DNA of 64,000 bases from contig NZ_RBCJ01000003.1 of assembly GCF_003626755.1 (NCBI RefSeq), forward strand, positions 1,183,859 to 1,247,858. The letters run 5' to 3'. Source of the stretch: Ulvibacterium marinum. Lineage in GTDB: Bacteria > Bacteroidota > Bacteroidia > Flavobacteriales > Flavobacteriaceae. Shown piece by piece: positions 50,467-59,525 of this stretch. Below the pieces are notes generated by a model. It was given only the letters and a program-made list of their open reading frames with translations, did no database searches and was not told the DNA's origin. How positions within the stretch are numbered: the first letter of the stretch is position 1; every line of letters starts with the position of its first letter. A program made the translations under genes and the position numbers.

Positions 50467-51252
50467 TTATTTTTTAAAAAATGCCTCGACCTTTGAATCT
50501 TTTGATGTTATAAGTTCTTCATAGGAACCTTCGGCATAATTGATTCCATCTACCAATAAAATCATCCGTTCCGAGATGACCCTAGCACAATCCACATCAT
50601 GCGTAATGATTAGGGATGACGTGTCATACTTTTTTTGTATGTGTCGCATAAGTTCAATGATTTCCTTTGCCGTAATAGGATCCAATCCGCTCGTAGGTTC
50701 ATCGTAAAGAATAATTTTCGGCCTTAGGATCAAAGCACGTGCCAGGGCTACCCTGCGTTTCATGCCGCCCGAAAGCTCCGCGGGCATCAAGTTCATGGTT
50801 TGGGCCAAACCCACACTTTCCAAGGCTTCCAGCACCAAAGGTTTGGTGTCCGTAACCACGCCCACTTTTTCGGTATGTCTTCTTAAAGGAAATTCCAGAT
50901 TTTCACGTACGGTCATGGAGTCGTAGAGGGCACTTCCCTGAAATAGAAAACCAATATCGGAACGTAAGGCATCCAAGGTTTCGCGATCCAAGGTTTTTAT
51001 TTCCTGTCCCATAACCGAGATGAAGCCCTTGTCCGGTTGCATTAAACCGACCAAACATTTGATCATGACCGATTTTCCAGAGCCCGATTTTCCCATGACT
51101 ACCAAATTTTCCCCTTGGTACAACTTTAGGTTGAACCCATTTAGTACATGATTGTCGCCAAAACTTTTGTATAGGTCTTTAATTTCCAGCATTACCTTCC
51201 TTGCCTTGACTCCTTGTTCGTGTATCGTTTTTTCCTTTTTAGCTTCCATCAC
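50467..51252 (-). CDS. MlaF-type ABC transporter ATPase
   Basis: 261 residues. Walker A GKSGSGKS, signature LSGGMKRRVALARAL, Walker B ILYDEPTSGLDP and the switch His (ITHDV) are all present. It energises lipid transport with MlaE- and MCE-type partners. It overlaps the permease gene by four bases (ATGA). An N-terminal extension of about 18 charged residues precedes the usual start. Confidence 0.93.
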   Translation of the reverse strand: MMEAKKEKTIHEQGVKARKVMLEIKDLYKSFGDNHVLNGFNLKLYQGENLVVMGKSGSGKSVMIKCLVGLMQPDKGFISVMGQEIKTLDRETLDALRSDIGFLFQGSALYDSMTVRENLEFPLRRHTEKVGVVTDTKPLVLEALESVGLAQTMNLMPAELSGGMKRRVALARALILRPKIILYDEPTSGLDPITAKEIIELMRHIQKKYDTSSLIITHDVDCARVISERMILLVDGINYAEGSYEELITSKDSKVEAFFKK

Positions 51253-52031
51253 AGTTCATAAAAAATATCGGATATGAAAACTGCTATAAAATCGATGACA
51301 AAAAGTAGCATCGATGTGAAAACCACCGCCGTATTTGCTGCCAAACCCACTCCAGCAGTTCCCTTTTTGCAGTAATACCCCTTAAAGCATCCCACCAGCC
51401 CAATGGCAAACCCAAAAAAGAACGACTTTATGGTGGCTGGTATCAAATCGCCATAGGACAAGGCATCGAAAACCGTATTGAAATAGAGTCGAAAGGAAAC
51501 CTCACCTTTAAAATATTCTACCAAAGCTGATCCGTAAAGGGCCACGGCATCGCCCAAAATAACCAATAATGGAAGCATCAATGTCGTTGCCAAGATTCGG
51601 GTAACCACTAAATACTTGAAGGGATTGGTGCCGGAGACTTCCATGGCATCTATCTGTTCGGTGACCCGCATAGAACCCAGTTCCGCCCCAATTCCAGAAG
51701 CAATCCGACCTGCGCATACAAGGGCCGTAATTACAGGACCTAATTCCCTAACAATGGAAATACCTACCATATTGGGCATCCATGATTCGGCACCGAATTG
51801 GATCATGGTGGGCCTTGATTGTAAGGTCAATACCAATCCAATGATAAAACCTGTGACCAGGACCAGGACCAGGGAGCGGTTTCCCATCTGAAAGCATTGC
51901 CGTAGCAGTTCCCTGATTTCAAAAGGGGGTCTTAGGGCTTCCTTAAAAAAGCGACCTGCAAAAAAGGAAAGCTCCCCGATTTCGATAAAGAACCGCCGTA
52001 TTTTATTTGGTACATGAAATACTTGTGCCAT
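51249..52031 (-). CDS. MlaE-type ABC permease
   Basis: 260 residues with five to six membrane segments and the family hallmark GPVITALVCAGRIASGIGAELGSMRVTEQIDAM. With the following ATPase and MCE genes it makes the inner-membrane part of a phospholipid trafficking system that keeps the outer membrane asymmetric. First gene of the operon, driven by a stress operator at 52092. No MlaC or MlaA gene is nearby. Confidence 0.93.
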   Translation of the reverse strand: MAQVFHVPNKIRRFFIEIGELSFFAGRFFKEALRPPFEIRELLRQCFQMGNRSLVLVLVTGFIIGLVLTLQSRPTMIQFGAESWMPNMVGISIVRELGPVITALVCAGRIASGIGAELGSMRVTEQIDAMEVSGTNPFKYLVVTRILATTLMLPLLVILGDAVALYGSALVEYFKGEVSFRLYFNTVFDALSYGDLIPATIKSFFFGFAIGLVGCFKGYYCKKGTAGVGLAANTAVVFTSMLLFVIDFIAVFISDIFYEL

Positions 52032-52060
52032 ATCTCAATTTTCGTGGACTTGTCCTACCT

Positions 52061-52103
52061 TAAAATTAAAAAGCAATAGGATTATTGGAAATGACGGCGG
52101 TCA
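52061..52103 (-). promoter_or_regulatory. Stress operator and -7 box for the Mla operon
   Basis: TGACGGCGGTCA at 52092-52103. TAATTTTA (52068-52061, minus strand) lies at 29.5 bp. The predicted start is near 52056. Confidence 0.8.
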
Positions 52104-52130
52104 TACCCGTAGGTGGTATCTAGAGAAGAC

Positions 52131-52173
52131 TGATCCTGCTCATTTTTAATGGATGTGAGGCTGCTTAATTTTA
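52131..52173 (+). promoter_or_regulatory. Variant stress operator for small ferredoxin-fold gene
   Basis: TGATCCTGCTCA at 52131-52142 has C for R in the right half. TAATTTTA (52166-52173) lies at 29.5 bp. The ATG at 52194 follows 57.5 bp from the centre. Confidence 0.65.
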
Positions 52174-52193
52174 GAAAGTAAACCGAGGGAATC

Positions 52194-52433
52194 ATGCGAA
52201 CGACATTTGAGTTTCAACCTAAAAAATCAGGGATTAACGAAAGAGCACTATTGGACAAGTTGCATAATCTACCCAATATCTGGAATACTACGCTGGATAT
52301 GGATAATGCAAGTATTTCCTTTGAATATCTAACAACCAGCGATTTGGAGGTCGTACGTAGGGAACTTCATGAGCTGGGATGCTCGGTGATTAACGATACG
52401 GGTCGTTTCGATATCCCTGAGAACCATCCTTAA
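52194..52433 (+). CDS. Small HMA-like (ferredoxin-fold) protein
   Basis: 79 residues, soluble, no Cys pair (one Cys). It aligns without gaps with the protein at 20992 over residues 14-65 and has the same alpha-beta-beta-alpha-beta order (RALLDKLHNL, NTTLDMDNASISFEYL, LEVVRRELHELG). Both are preceded by the same operator type, so they appear to be a small regulon-specific family. Function unknown. The L,D-transpeptidase gene follows by 13 bp. Confidence 0.7.
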   Translation: MRTTFEFQPKKSGINERALLDKLHNLPNIWNTTLDMDNASISFEYLTTSDLEVVRRELHELGCSVINDTGRFDIPENHP

Positions 52434-52446
52434 CCCCCCCTTAAAA

Positions 52447-53379
52447 ATGAGTAATTGCCTAAAACTCATGATTATTTTAGGGCTACTGTTAAGGGTAGCT
52501 TTACTCGGAACTATCTCCAAAGATGGTTTTGTGATGGCCTACGATTTTTTAGAAACGGTTCGAAAACAAAATTCTTCCAAACAGATTTATATAAAGGATA
52601 CCGTTCGGATACGGGGTTATTTCAGTTTTATGGATTCGTTGGTCGCCACCTATGATGATTTGACTGAATATCCGATATCGGAACATCTTTTGGTAAGGGC
52701 CAATCCATGGATCATCGATACTTTGGCAAATACGGACTATTACAGAATGTCAGCGCGGGATTCCTTTGTATATGACCAAAAACAACTAATCGTATTGCCC
52801 AAAGGGAATGTGCTAAAAGTTCCTGATTCCTTAATGGCATGTAATCTCTTACAGAATTTTGAAAATACCAGCATCGATGTGAATATTCCCGAATTCAAAT
52901 TACGGATCTATCAAGACTCCGAACTGCTTTATACATTTCCCATAAGGGTGGGGCAAAACAGGAAGCGTTATTTGGTCATGGGCGATAGACGAACGGATTT
53001 GCGCACAAAACGGGGAAAAGGTGTGATCATAAAACACGTAAGAGATCCTGATTTCTATAATCCCGTGGATGGTAAACGATTTTATCTCACCAAAAGGGAC
53101 GATGAAAAAACGACCTTAATGCCCCAAATACCTTGGCTGGAAACCGAGATCAATGGAAACCGGAATGGGCAGATGATACATCCTACCACTAATCCTGAAA
53201 CTTTGGGAAAGGCTTATTCAAATGGATGTATCGGAGTAAAGGAGGCGGATGCATGGATCATCTATTATCACGCACCAATTGGTACCCCCATAACTATCCG
53301 TTATGATTTAAAAGTTAAGGATGAAAATGGAAACAAAAAAGTATTGAGGGATATTTATGATTACGAACAATTCCGTTAG
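52447..53379 (+). CDS. L,D-transpeptidase (YkuD-type)
   Basis: 310 residues with an N-terminal hydrophobic segment (LMIILGLLLRVALLG), so it is exported or membrane-anchored. The YkuD domain (about 145-285) has the H of QMIHPTTNPETLG and catalytic Cys in SNGCIGV; the usual SHGCIRM is changed to Asn at the second place and Gly at the R place. It would make 3-3 peptide cross-links or attach proteins to peptidoglycan. It may share the 52131 promoter with the small gene 13 bp upstream. Confidence 0.85.
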   Translation: MSNCLKLMIILGLLLRVALLGTISKDGFVMAYDFLETVRKQNSSKQIYIKDTVRIRGYFSFMDSLVATYDDLTEYPISEHLLVRANPWIIDTLANTDYYRMSARDSFVYDQKQLIVLPKGNVLKVPDSLMACNLLQNFENTSIDVNIPEFKLRIYQDSELLYTFPIRVGQNRKRYLVMGDRRTDLRTKRGKGVIIKHVRDPDFYNPVDGKRFYLTKRDDEKTTLMPQIPWLETEINGNRNGQMIHPTTNPETLGKAYSNGCIGVKEADAWIIYYHAPIGTPITIRYDLKVKDENGNKKVLRDIYDYEQFR

Positions 53380-53429
53380 GGCCTAAACGGTTTTCATTGG
53401 CGGCATAGCCAGTTTGTTTTGCTCCTAAT

Positions 53430-54062
53430 CTAGTTATCGTCAAGATACTTACTAGCTTCTTTAACCAGGATCAGATTGCTCTTGATGCCCAATTTTTTGT
53501 GAATGTTCTTTCTATGGGTGTCAATGGTGAACCGGCTTAGGTTCAATTCTTGGGCCATTTGTTGACTTGTTTTTCCCCGGATGAGCAGTGCCAATATTTG
53601 TCGTTCCCGCCGTGTCAGTTTCAAATCTTTGGTTTGCCTCTCCATGGCCGTCCACTTTTCATGGATTCCTTTAAATTTTGGGCTAAAATAATGACTTCCT
53701 TTTGAAACTGTATGAATGGCCTCTACCAGTTCTTCCTTCTCGGCATTCTTTATAACATAGCCCTTGGCCCCGGCATCCAACATTTCAACAACATCGTCTT
53801 CCTGGTCGAACATGCTCAGGGCAATAATCGATGTTCTGGGGTATTTTTTTTGGAAGAGTTTGGTGATGGCAATACCGTCCATGATGGGCATCCGGATATC
53901 GGTAAGGATAATTTGTGGGCTATGCCTTTCCATAAGCTCCAACAATTCAAGGCCATTGGTGGCTGTACCGATTACATCAATGCCCAGCTCATTCTTCAAA
54001 ATGGATTCCAATCCATTCAAAAACAATTTATGATCATCGACCAGGATGATTTTCACACTCAT
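53430..54062 (-). CDS. NarL/FixJ-family response regulator
   Basis: 210 residues. Receiver with D55 (D9-D10, K near 104), then a LuxR-type helix-turn-helix (about 148-205: LTRRERQILALLIRGKTSQQMAQELNLS). It overlaps the kinase gene by four bases, so it is the kinase's partner. Its recognition type (NarL group) fits the TACCTAA/TTAGGTA palindrome at 56967 in form (7-2-7), as discussed in the findings. Confidence 0.92.
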   Translation of the reverse strand: MSVKIILVDDHKLFLNGLESILKNELGIDVIGTATNGLELLELMERHSPQIILTDIRMPIMDGIAITKLFQKKYPRTSIIALSMFDQEDDVVEMLDAGAKGYVIKNAEKEELVEAIHTVSKGSHYFSPKFKGIHEKWTAMERQTKDLKLTRRERQILALLIRGKTSQQMAQELNLSRFTIDTHRKNIHKKLGIKSNLILVKEASKYLDDN

Positions 54063-55990
54063 ATGGGTACGTTTAAAATGACGGTGGTACCGTTACCGGG
54101 ATTCGAATCAACTGTTAACGAACCCCCCATTTTTTGAATTCGGTTTCCAATGTTTTTCAGGCCAACCCCGAAATTGGTTTTTTTACTGTCAAAACCAATC
54201 CCGTCATCTTCATATAGAACGTTCAAGGTGTCATTTTCTTCTGAAAACTGAATGTTTACATTTTTTGCCTTGGCATGTTTTATGGTATTCGTCAGCAGTT
54301 CTTGTATGATTCTGAAAAGTTGTAATTCAATGAAGTTCTGAATTTTCTTTTTAAAATCGATATTGGTGACCTCAACTTGTAGTTTTTTGGTCGATTTCAA
54401 TCGGTTAGCTACCCTATTGACTGCAGGAATGAGCCCTTTTTCTATCATGGCCGATGCATTCTTTTGATGTGAAATATGGCGCACATCGTCATAGGATTCA
54501 TCTAAAACCATCTTTATTTTGTCATAAAGTGCTTGGTCACTCTTTTTGATATCCTCAACGAATAATTTCAGGGCCGAAAGTTTTCCACCTAAACTATCAT
54601 GCAGATCTTCAGCGATGCGCTGCCGTTCTTTTTCCTGACCCTCGATCATTGCATCGATTCCAATCAATTCCTGTTCTTTGAGAAGTTTTTCAACTTTTTG
54701 GCTTTCCAGATCTTGCATTTGCTCGGCAATCACTCTTCTTTTTCTTGAGTTTTTGATATATGCATAGGTAAGGATACCGCCAATGAGCAGAAGGGCAAAG
54801 GCCGTGTACATAAGGTTTCTGTTCTGCCTCCTTTTGATGTCAGTCTGTAGATTGACGTTCTGCAGATTTAAAATTTCTTTTTCCTTTTTTTCAGTTTCGT
54901 ATTTGGTTGAAATCTCGGCAATGGCCTTTTGGTTCTCAATTTTTAGGATACTATCGTTCAAGGCACTCTTTTTTTCCTCAAAGAATAGTGCTGTTTTATA
55001 GTCGCCCAGTTGCTGATAGGCGTTTGCCAAATTGTTATAAGTGGTACTAGCGTTCGAACCTTTGCCATACTGCAGAGCGGTTCTCAAATGAGGGATGGCT
55101 TTTTGCGTATTTCCCTTTTTTAATTGTAGATAGCCAAGATTGTTGTATAAAGTTCCGATTCCGTCATTGCTTTTGGTTTCCTTCCGTAGGTCAAGCGACC
55201 TCATGAGATAGTTTTCGGATTGGTCGTGATCGGTCTCAAGGTACATATTGCCAAGGTTGTTGTAAACTCTGGCCAGAGAGAACTGATCATTACGTTGTTT
55301 TGCCAAGGCTTCCGCTTGCAAAAAATAGGTTTTTGCCCTTAGGGTATCCCCCAATTTTAAAAATTCGCCGGCAAGATTGGGCAATGTGACGGCCTTGAAG
55401 GGAAGCATGTTTTTTCGGGTAAAGATGACTAGTGCCCTTTCACCGTAAGTAATAGCCTTCTGGGAGTCTCCCAGTTCACCAAATGCTGAGGATACATTGC
55501 TGTAACACTTGGCCATATTAATGCTGTCACCTTTCTTTTCGAAATACTGTGCACTTTGGATTAAGGTGGTCACGGCATTTTTGTAGTCCCCTTTTCTGAG
55601 GTGTACGGCTCCCAGGCTTATCCTAACGGAGGCGGCTTGGTCTTGATGACCCAATTCGTTGAGCAGATTAATGGATTCTTTGAAATGGAACGCTGCGGAA
55701 TCCAGCTGATTTTGATAGAAGTTGGCCCTGCCCAGTTGGTTATGTGCCTCACTTTTTAAGGAGTCGTTATCAAAAAGCAATACTTTTTTTGCGAATTCCT
55801 TGCTTTGCGCTATTTCGGTGCGCTCAAAAATTTTCGATAGTTGTATGTGAAGTTTGGCCTTCCCTTCTTTTGAATCGGTCTGTTGCAACGCGGTCAACAG
55901 GCTATCTATCCGGGCCGTCTGGCCAAAAACCTGGACGGACATCAACAGGCATAGGAAAATGGTAATGATATGCAATTGCTTGGCGGTCAT
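54059..55990 (-). CDS. TPR-containing sensor histidine kinase (HisKA_3)
   Basis: 643 residues. A signal peptide or N-terminal hydrophobic segment, then seven or more TPR repeats (about 30-345) in the periplasm, one membrane segment (about 393-413), and a HisKA_3 dimerisation domain with H in RQRIAEDLHDSLGGKLSAL. An ATP-binding domain ending GVGLKNIGNRIQKMGGSLTV follows. Typical Bacteroidota NarL/TPR kinase. Ligand unknown. Confidence 0.93.
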   Translation of the reverse strand: MTAKQLHIITIFLCLLMSVQVFGQTARIDSLLTALQQTDSKEGKAKLHIQLSKIFERTEIAQSKEFAKKVLLFDNDSLKSEAHNQLGRANFYQNQLDSAAFHFKESINLLNELGHQDQAASVRISLGAVHLRKGDYKNAVTTLIQSAQYFEKKGDSINMAKCYSNVSSAFGELGDSQKAITYGERALVIFTRKNMLPFKAVTLPNLAGEFLKLGDTLRAKTYFLQAEALAKQRNDQFSLARVYNNLGNMYLETDHDQSENYLMRSLDLRKETKSNDGIGTLYNNLGYLQLKKGNTQKAIPHLRTALQYGKGSNASTTYNNLANAYQQLGDYKTALFFEEKKSALNDSILKIENQKAIAEISTKYETEKKEKEILNLQNVNLQTDIKRRQNRNLMYTAFALLLIGGILTYAYIKNSRKRRVIAEQMQDLESQKVEKLLKEQELIGIDAMIEGQEKERQRIAEDLHDSLGGKLSALKLFVEDIKKSDQALYDKIKMVLDESYDDVRHISHQKNASAMIEKGLIPAVNRVANRLKSTKKLQVEVTNIDFKKKIQNFIELQLFRIIQELLTNTIKHAKAKNVNIQFSEENDTLNVLYEDDGIGFDSKKTNFGVGLKNIGNRIQKMGGSLTVDSNPGNGTTVILNVPI

Positions 55991-56079
55991 TACTTTAAAG
56001 TTATCAATTTTTTGCTTTATAGCGCTGCCTTATTTTTTTTAGCCGATTGAACGATGAGGTTGATTGCGCAATGACTTCT

Positions 56080-56913
56080 TTATTGGGCGCAGCTTGAACA
56101 GGCCGAACATGAGGACGCCACTTCCGATTCAAGCTTCTGTGAATAGGTCCGTATTTCCGTATAGAATAGATTGGTATCATCAGCCCCGTAAATTCTTGAT
56201 TTTAAACCTTTTAAATAGGTGCCGCTAAGGCAGTTCGAAGCACTTATATGATTTAGGGCATAGTCTATAGTCTTGTCCATCCAATCCCAAGGGTACCCCT
56301 CGTAAGCACCAAGCTCCAGACTATTGACTAGTTTACCCAGACCTAAGAGGGTGTGGCAATTTATGCCGTTTGAAGTAGGCCTTGTGGCTTCACCAAACAC
56401 GTAATAGATACGATGTCCGGCAATGGAGAATGTAATTGCTGTAAATTTTGCCGACTTTTTGGGTTGATAAGTAAAGGTATATGTGTTTGAGAACTGCGCG
56501 GGCTGCCAATCAAAAACCCCGGAACTACTTCCAGATGTACCTACAAGACCTATATTGCCATTATAGGTGTACTCTGGGTAGCCTGGTATCTTCAGCACGT
56601 TGTTGGAAGCCATGACATCGGCGATGCCCCATTTATAACCGCAAGGGGTCCGGCAACTTGCACATTGAAGGGTAACCCCGAAGGTCTCACCAGGTTGGAG
56701 CAGACTTAAATCTTTTGAAAATGTCCACCGAATTTCGTAGGCCCCAATACAACCTGAGCGATACGTTCGGTTAAAAACTGCGGTTCCACCATTTTTGTTG
56801 GCACTCAATTCAATATAGGGTTCATTTTTTTTCTCATGTACTACTTCAATGAACCTGACCGATTGCCCCATGGAAAAAATGGGCCATAACAGAATTAACA
56901 AGGTTCTTCTCAT
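56080..56913 (-). CDS. Secreted hypothetical protein with Cys-rich tail
   Basis: 277 residues. Signal peptide MRRTLLILLWPIFSMGQ. A beta-rich body contains CASCRTPCGY in the middle and CSACSSCAQ at the C-terminus, with many Cys in all. The tail could bind metal or form disulfides. No known family was recognised. It is divergent from the small lipoprotein at 57042 around a 22-bp palindrome. Confidence 0.65.
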   Translation of the reverse strand: MRRTLLILLWPIFSMGQSVRFIEVVHEKKNEPYIELSANKNGGTAVFNRTYRSGCIGAYEIRWTFSKDLSLLQPGETFGVTLQCASCRTPCGYKWGIADVMASNNVLKIPGYPEYTYNGNIGLVGTSGSSSGVFDWQPAQFSNTYTFTYQPKKSAKFTAITFSIAGHRIYYVFGEATRPTSNGINCHTLLGLGKLVNSLELGAYEGYPWDWMDKTIDYALNHISASNCLSGTYLKGLKSRIYGADDTNLFYTEIRTYSQKLESEVASSCSACSSCAQ

Positions 56914-56966
56914 GATTGTCAGCTTTTTAAGGTTGAGTCAAACCTACCCCCCTTTTATTTTTAAAC

Positions 56967-56988
56967 AAATACCTAACGTTAGGTATTT
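56967..56988. promoter_or_regulatory. 22-bp perfect palindrome in a divergent promoter region
   Basis: AAATACCTAAC/GTTAGGTATTT (56967-56988), centre 56977.5. It is 64.5 bp from both start codons (56913 and 57042). A -7 box starts 31.5 bp away on each side: TAGGTTTG (56946-56939, minus) and TACTTTTC (57009-57016, plus). The half-sites TACCTAA/TTAGGTA have a 2-bp gap, the 7-2-7 form of NarL-type operators. Confidence 0.75.
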
Positions 56989-57041
56989 TAAGTCTTTTGT
57001 AGAGCTTGTACTTTTCGATTGAATCTAAAAACCAAGAAGTT

Positions 57042-57623
57042 ATGAAAGCATTAACGCCTTTTTTATATCTAGCATTGCTATTGCCCTTAATGGGCTGTGA
57101 AGAATTGGAAGAGCTCATCGAGGAAGAATTTGATGTCTCGATTTCCTTTGCCGGAGATTTAGGGATTGTAAGCGAAACAGCAGTTAGTGAAGAAACCGAT
57201 CCCATTACGGTAGCAACTGAGTTAGCTACCTATAGAATTGAATCTGATCCTGATATTGCCAATGCCATCAACGATCGGGGCGAGATAAGCAAGGTTACCA
57301 TTGATAGAGTTCGCTATTCCTATAAAGATTTTGAAGGTAACGAAGAAGCATTTGTGATTGAGTCCGGATTTACTTTTGCAGATCCAAATACTATGTCAAT
57401 ATTTACTTCGGAAATTTTGGATAGTGGTATACGGATAGCTGAAGCTGATTTTAGGAATGACGCCTTTTTTCATGAGGATGATTTTAGTCCTATAGAAGCA
57501 GGATTGGCAGCAGGTTCAACGAGTATAATCATTGGTTACTTTGGTACACTTTCGCACAATCCTGTAGATTTTAAGGTGGGTATAACGGTAGATGTCACCG
57601 TGACCATAAAACCGGATATTTGA
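57042..57623 (+). CDS. Acidic lipoprotein
   Basis: 193 residues from the ATG at 57042; the frame to 57006 includes the promoter. A lipoprotein signal ends LLLPLMGCEELEE. The mature part begins with a run of acidic residues and then a beta-sandwich-like chain (VSISFAGDLGIVSE onward, ending DVTVTIKPDI). No known family recognised. Divergent from the Cys-tail protein under the shared palindrome. Confidence 0.7.
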   Translation: MKALTPFLYLALLLPLMGCEELEELIEEEFDVSISFAGDLGIVSETAVSEETDPITVATELATYRIESDPDIANAINDRGEISKVTIDRVRYSYKDFEGNEEAFVIESGFTFADPNTMSIFTSEILDSGIRIAEADFRNDAFFHEDDFSPIEAGLAAGSTSIIIGYFGTLSHNPVDFKVGITVDVTVTIKPDI

Positions 57624-57783
57624 TGGCAAGCAAAGGCTGGTTTCAAAGATTTTCGTAGCAGTGCACAAGACTTTTCAAGGATAACGGTTAAGGGCTAACT
57701 TTCACGTTCCGATGTAGTCCTTTCATACTATGATTGGTTTTAAGGTACCATAAAACTGGACAGCGTTACTAAATAAGGTTCAA

Positions 57784-58941
57784 TCAAACATCTGTCTGCG
57801 AAGTCGATTTAAGAAATTCCGAAGGTGTGGTACCGGAGAGCTTTTTAAACACCTTGTTGAACGTATTTTTATTACTGAAACCGGAATCATAGGCCACCGC
57901 CAATATGGTAAGATGACGATATTCGGGATTGGTCAATCGAGATTTGGCTTCCTTGAAACGATATTCGTTAAGAAACTCATAGAAGTTTTTTCCCAATTCA
58001 ACATTCAATACCTGAGATACCAAATACTTGGGTTTATTGATATCTTTGGAAAGTTTGGACAACGAGAGGTCATGATCTAAATAGGGCTTTTCCTTCTCCA
58101 TGTAAACCAGGATTTCCGAAAGGTATCGCTTTAGATCGGATTCCAAAAGACCCGAACTTTGGTACTTTTCTCCAGTTGTATCCAGAAAAACCTCCGTAAA
58201 GGCCTTATTGCTCTTAATGGCGAGGACCACTAAAGTATGGATTGCCAGCGCGCAACAGAACATGGTTAGGTAATAAGCCCTAATATCGATAAATCCTTTT
58301 TGAAAGTACCACAGCAAGGCCAAAAAATCAATCAGCCAAAATACCAGAAATCCTAGGGCAAATTTCTTTAGCCACATTAGTTTGCTTTTATAGACCTTAC
58401 CTATGTTCGTCTGGGATTTTTTGGAAAGTAGCCTCAAAGAAATAACGATATAAACTAAGCATTGTAGTATTTGCGTTACACTGAATATTTGGGTTCCCAA
58501 ATCTAAAACCTGACTATTGGACTGTATTTGATTTTTGATCAACAGGATTTTTGCATCACCCGGAAGCATAAAAAATGGAAGCATATATACAACGGCCAAT
58601 AAAAAAGGTAAAGTATGCAGTAAATCAGAGCGCTTCAATGTAAGGCGAGTGCTTAAGATAGATTTTATATAATACAGGAACAGAGGCCCTATTAGAAAGA
58701 GAAAAGGGAGGCTTAAATGGGTAAAATGGGGAATCTTGATGTATAGGGTAGAGTTAATGGCAAGGTAATTCAGCAAGTTCAATGAGAGGATTACAATAAG
58801 TGAAATCAAGAAGTATTTGGACTTCTTCTTAGAAACCCCGGTGACGAGTACAATACTTAGAGATAAACCTTGTAAAAACCCAAAAAGTAGAAGTACCGAC
58901 CAGATGTTAAAAGTGATATCCGTTTGATGCTCCATATTCAA
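57784..58941 (-). CDS. AraC-family regulator with membrane sensor domain
   Basis: 385 residues. About seven to eight membrane segments (1-245) precede an AraC-type double helix-turn-helix (about 285-380), with KPKYLVSQVLN and VAYDSGFSNKNTFNKVFKKLSGTTPSEF. This is a frequent Bacteroidota type that senses a signal in or across the membrane. The start may be the first or third codon. Target unknown. Confidence 0.88.
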   Translation of the reverse strand: MNMEHQTDITFNIWSVLLLFGFLQGLSLSIVLVTGVSKKKSKYFLISLIVILSLNLLNYLAINSTLYIKIPHFTHLSLPFLFLIGPLFLYYIKSILSTRLTLKRSDLLHTLPFLLAVVYMLPFFMLPGDAKILLIKNQIQSNSQVLDLGTQIFSVTQILQCLVYIVISLRLLSKKSQTNIGKVYKSKLMWLKKFALGFLVFWLIDFLALLWYFQKGFIDIRAYYLTMFCCALAIHTLVVLAIKSNKAFTEVFLDTTGEKYQSSGLLESDLKRYLSEILVYMEKEKPYLDHDLSLSKLSKDINKPKYLVSQVLNVELGKNFYEFLNEYRFKEAKSRLTNPEYRHLTILAVAYDSGFSNKNTFNKVFKKLSGTTPSEFLKSTSQTDV

Positions 58942-59081
58942 AAATACGTCTTAAGAATACAAATGTAATGTCTTGGCAACCATTGTTCAAGGTAGGCCCA
59001 TAAAATAGGTCACGCTCAATCTACGGATACCATAAACTTATGTATTTGAAGTAATCTTGTTCGGAATAAATCAAAAACCCT

Positions 59082-59486
59082 ATGGAAGGATTAACTATAC
59101 TGAGAACCGCCCTTAAAGGGAACGGTTTTTTCTCTTTGGCAACTGTTGCACTCACTTTGTTATTGGGCAAATCGGTAACGGCCATCAATGAAATGGCCAA
59201 TGGCCAACCTACGGCTTTTTCAATTCAACTGCTTGTATTTGCCGCTGTAGTTTTGATTTCGGCCTATAGACAAAAAGTGTCCACACTTCTTGTTTGGATA
59301 ATTATCGTTCTGGACATTTTGTATGTGTTTCTCGGATTTTACAATCTTTTTGCCATAGCCTCCCAGATAAGCACAGGAGGCAAGCTATTGATCATTGTTA
59401 CGAATGTTATGGTTGCCCTATTTGCAATTTTTCAAACTATTGGAATAATCAGGTATCGAAAATCATTGAAAACGATTACGGAATAG
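59082..59486 (+). CDS. Small four-helix membrane protein
   Basis: 134 residues with four membrane segments. An extended N-terminal helix and a short basic C-terminal tail (YRKSLKTITE). No known family recognised. It precedes a secreted protein gene by 39 bp and may be in one operon with it. Confidence 0.65.
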   Translation: MEGLTILRTALKGNGFFSLATVALTLLLGKSVTAINEMANGQPTAFSIQLLVFAAVVLISAYRQKVSTLLVWIIIVLDILYVFLGFYNLFAIASQISTGGKLLIIVTNVMVALFAIFQTIGIIRYRKSLKTITE

Positions 59487-59525
59487 AAAATTCAAAAAAG
59501 TAATATTCAATACGAAAACAATAGC

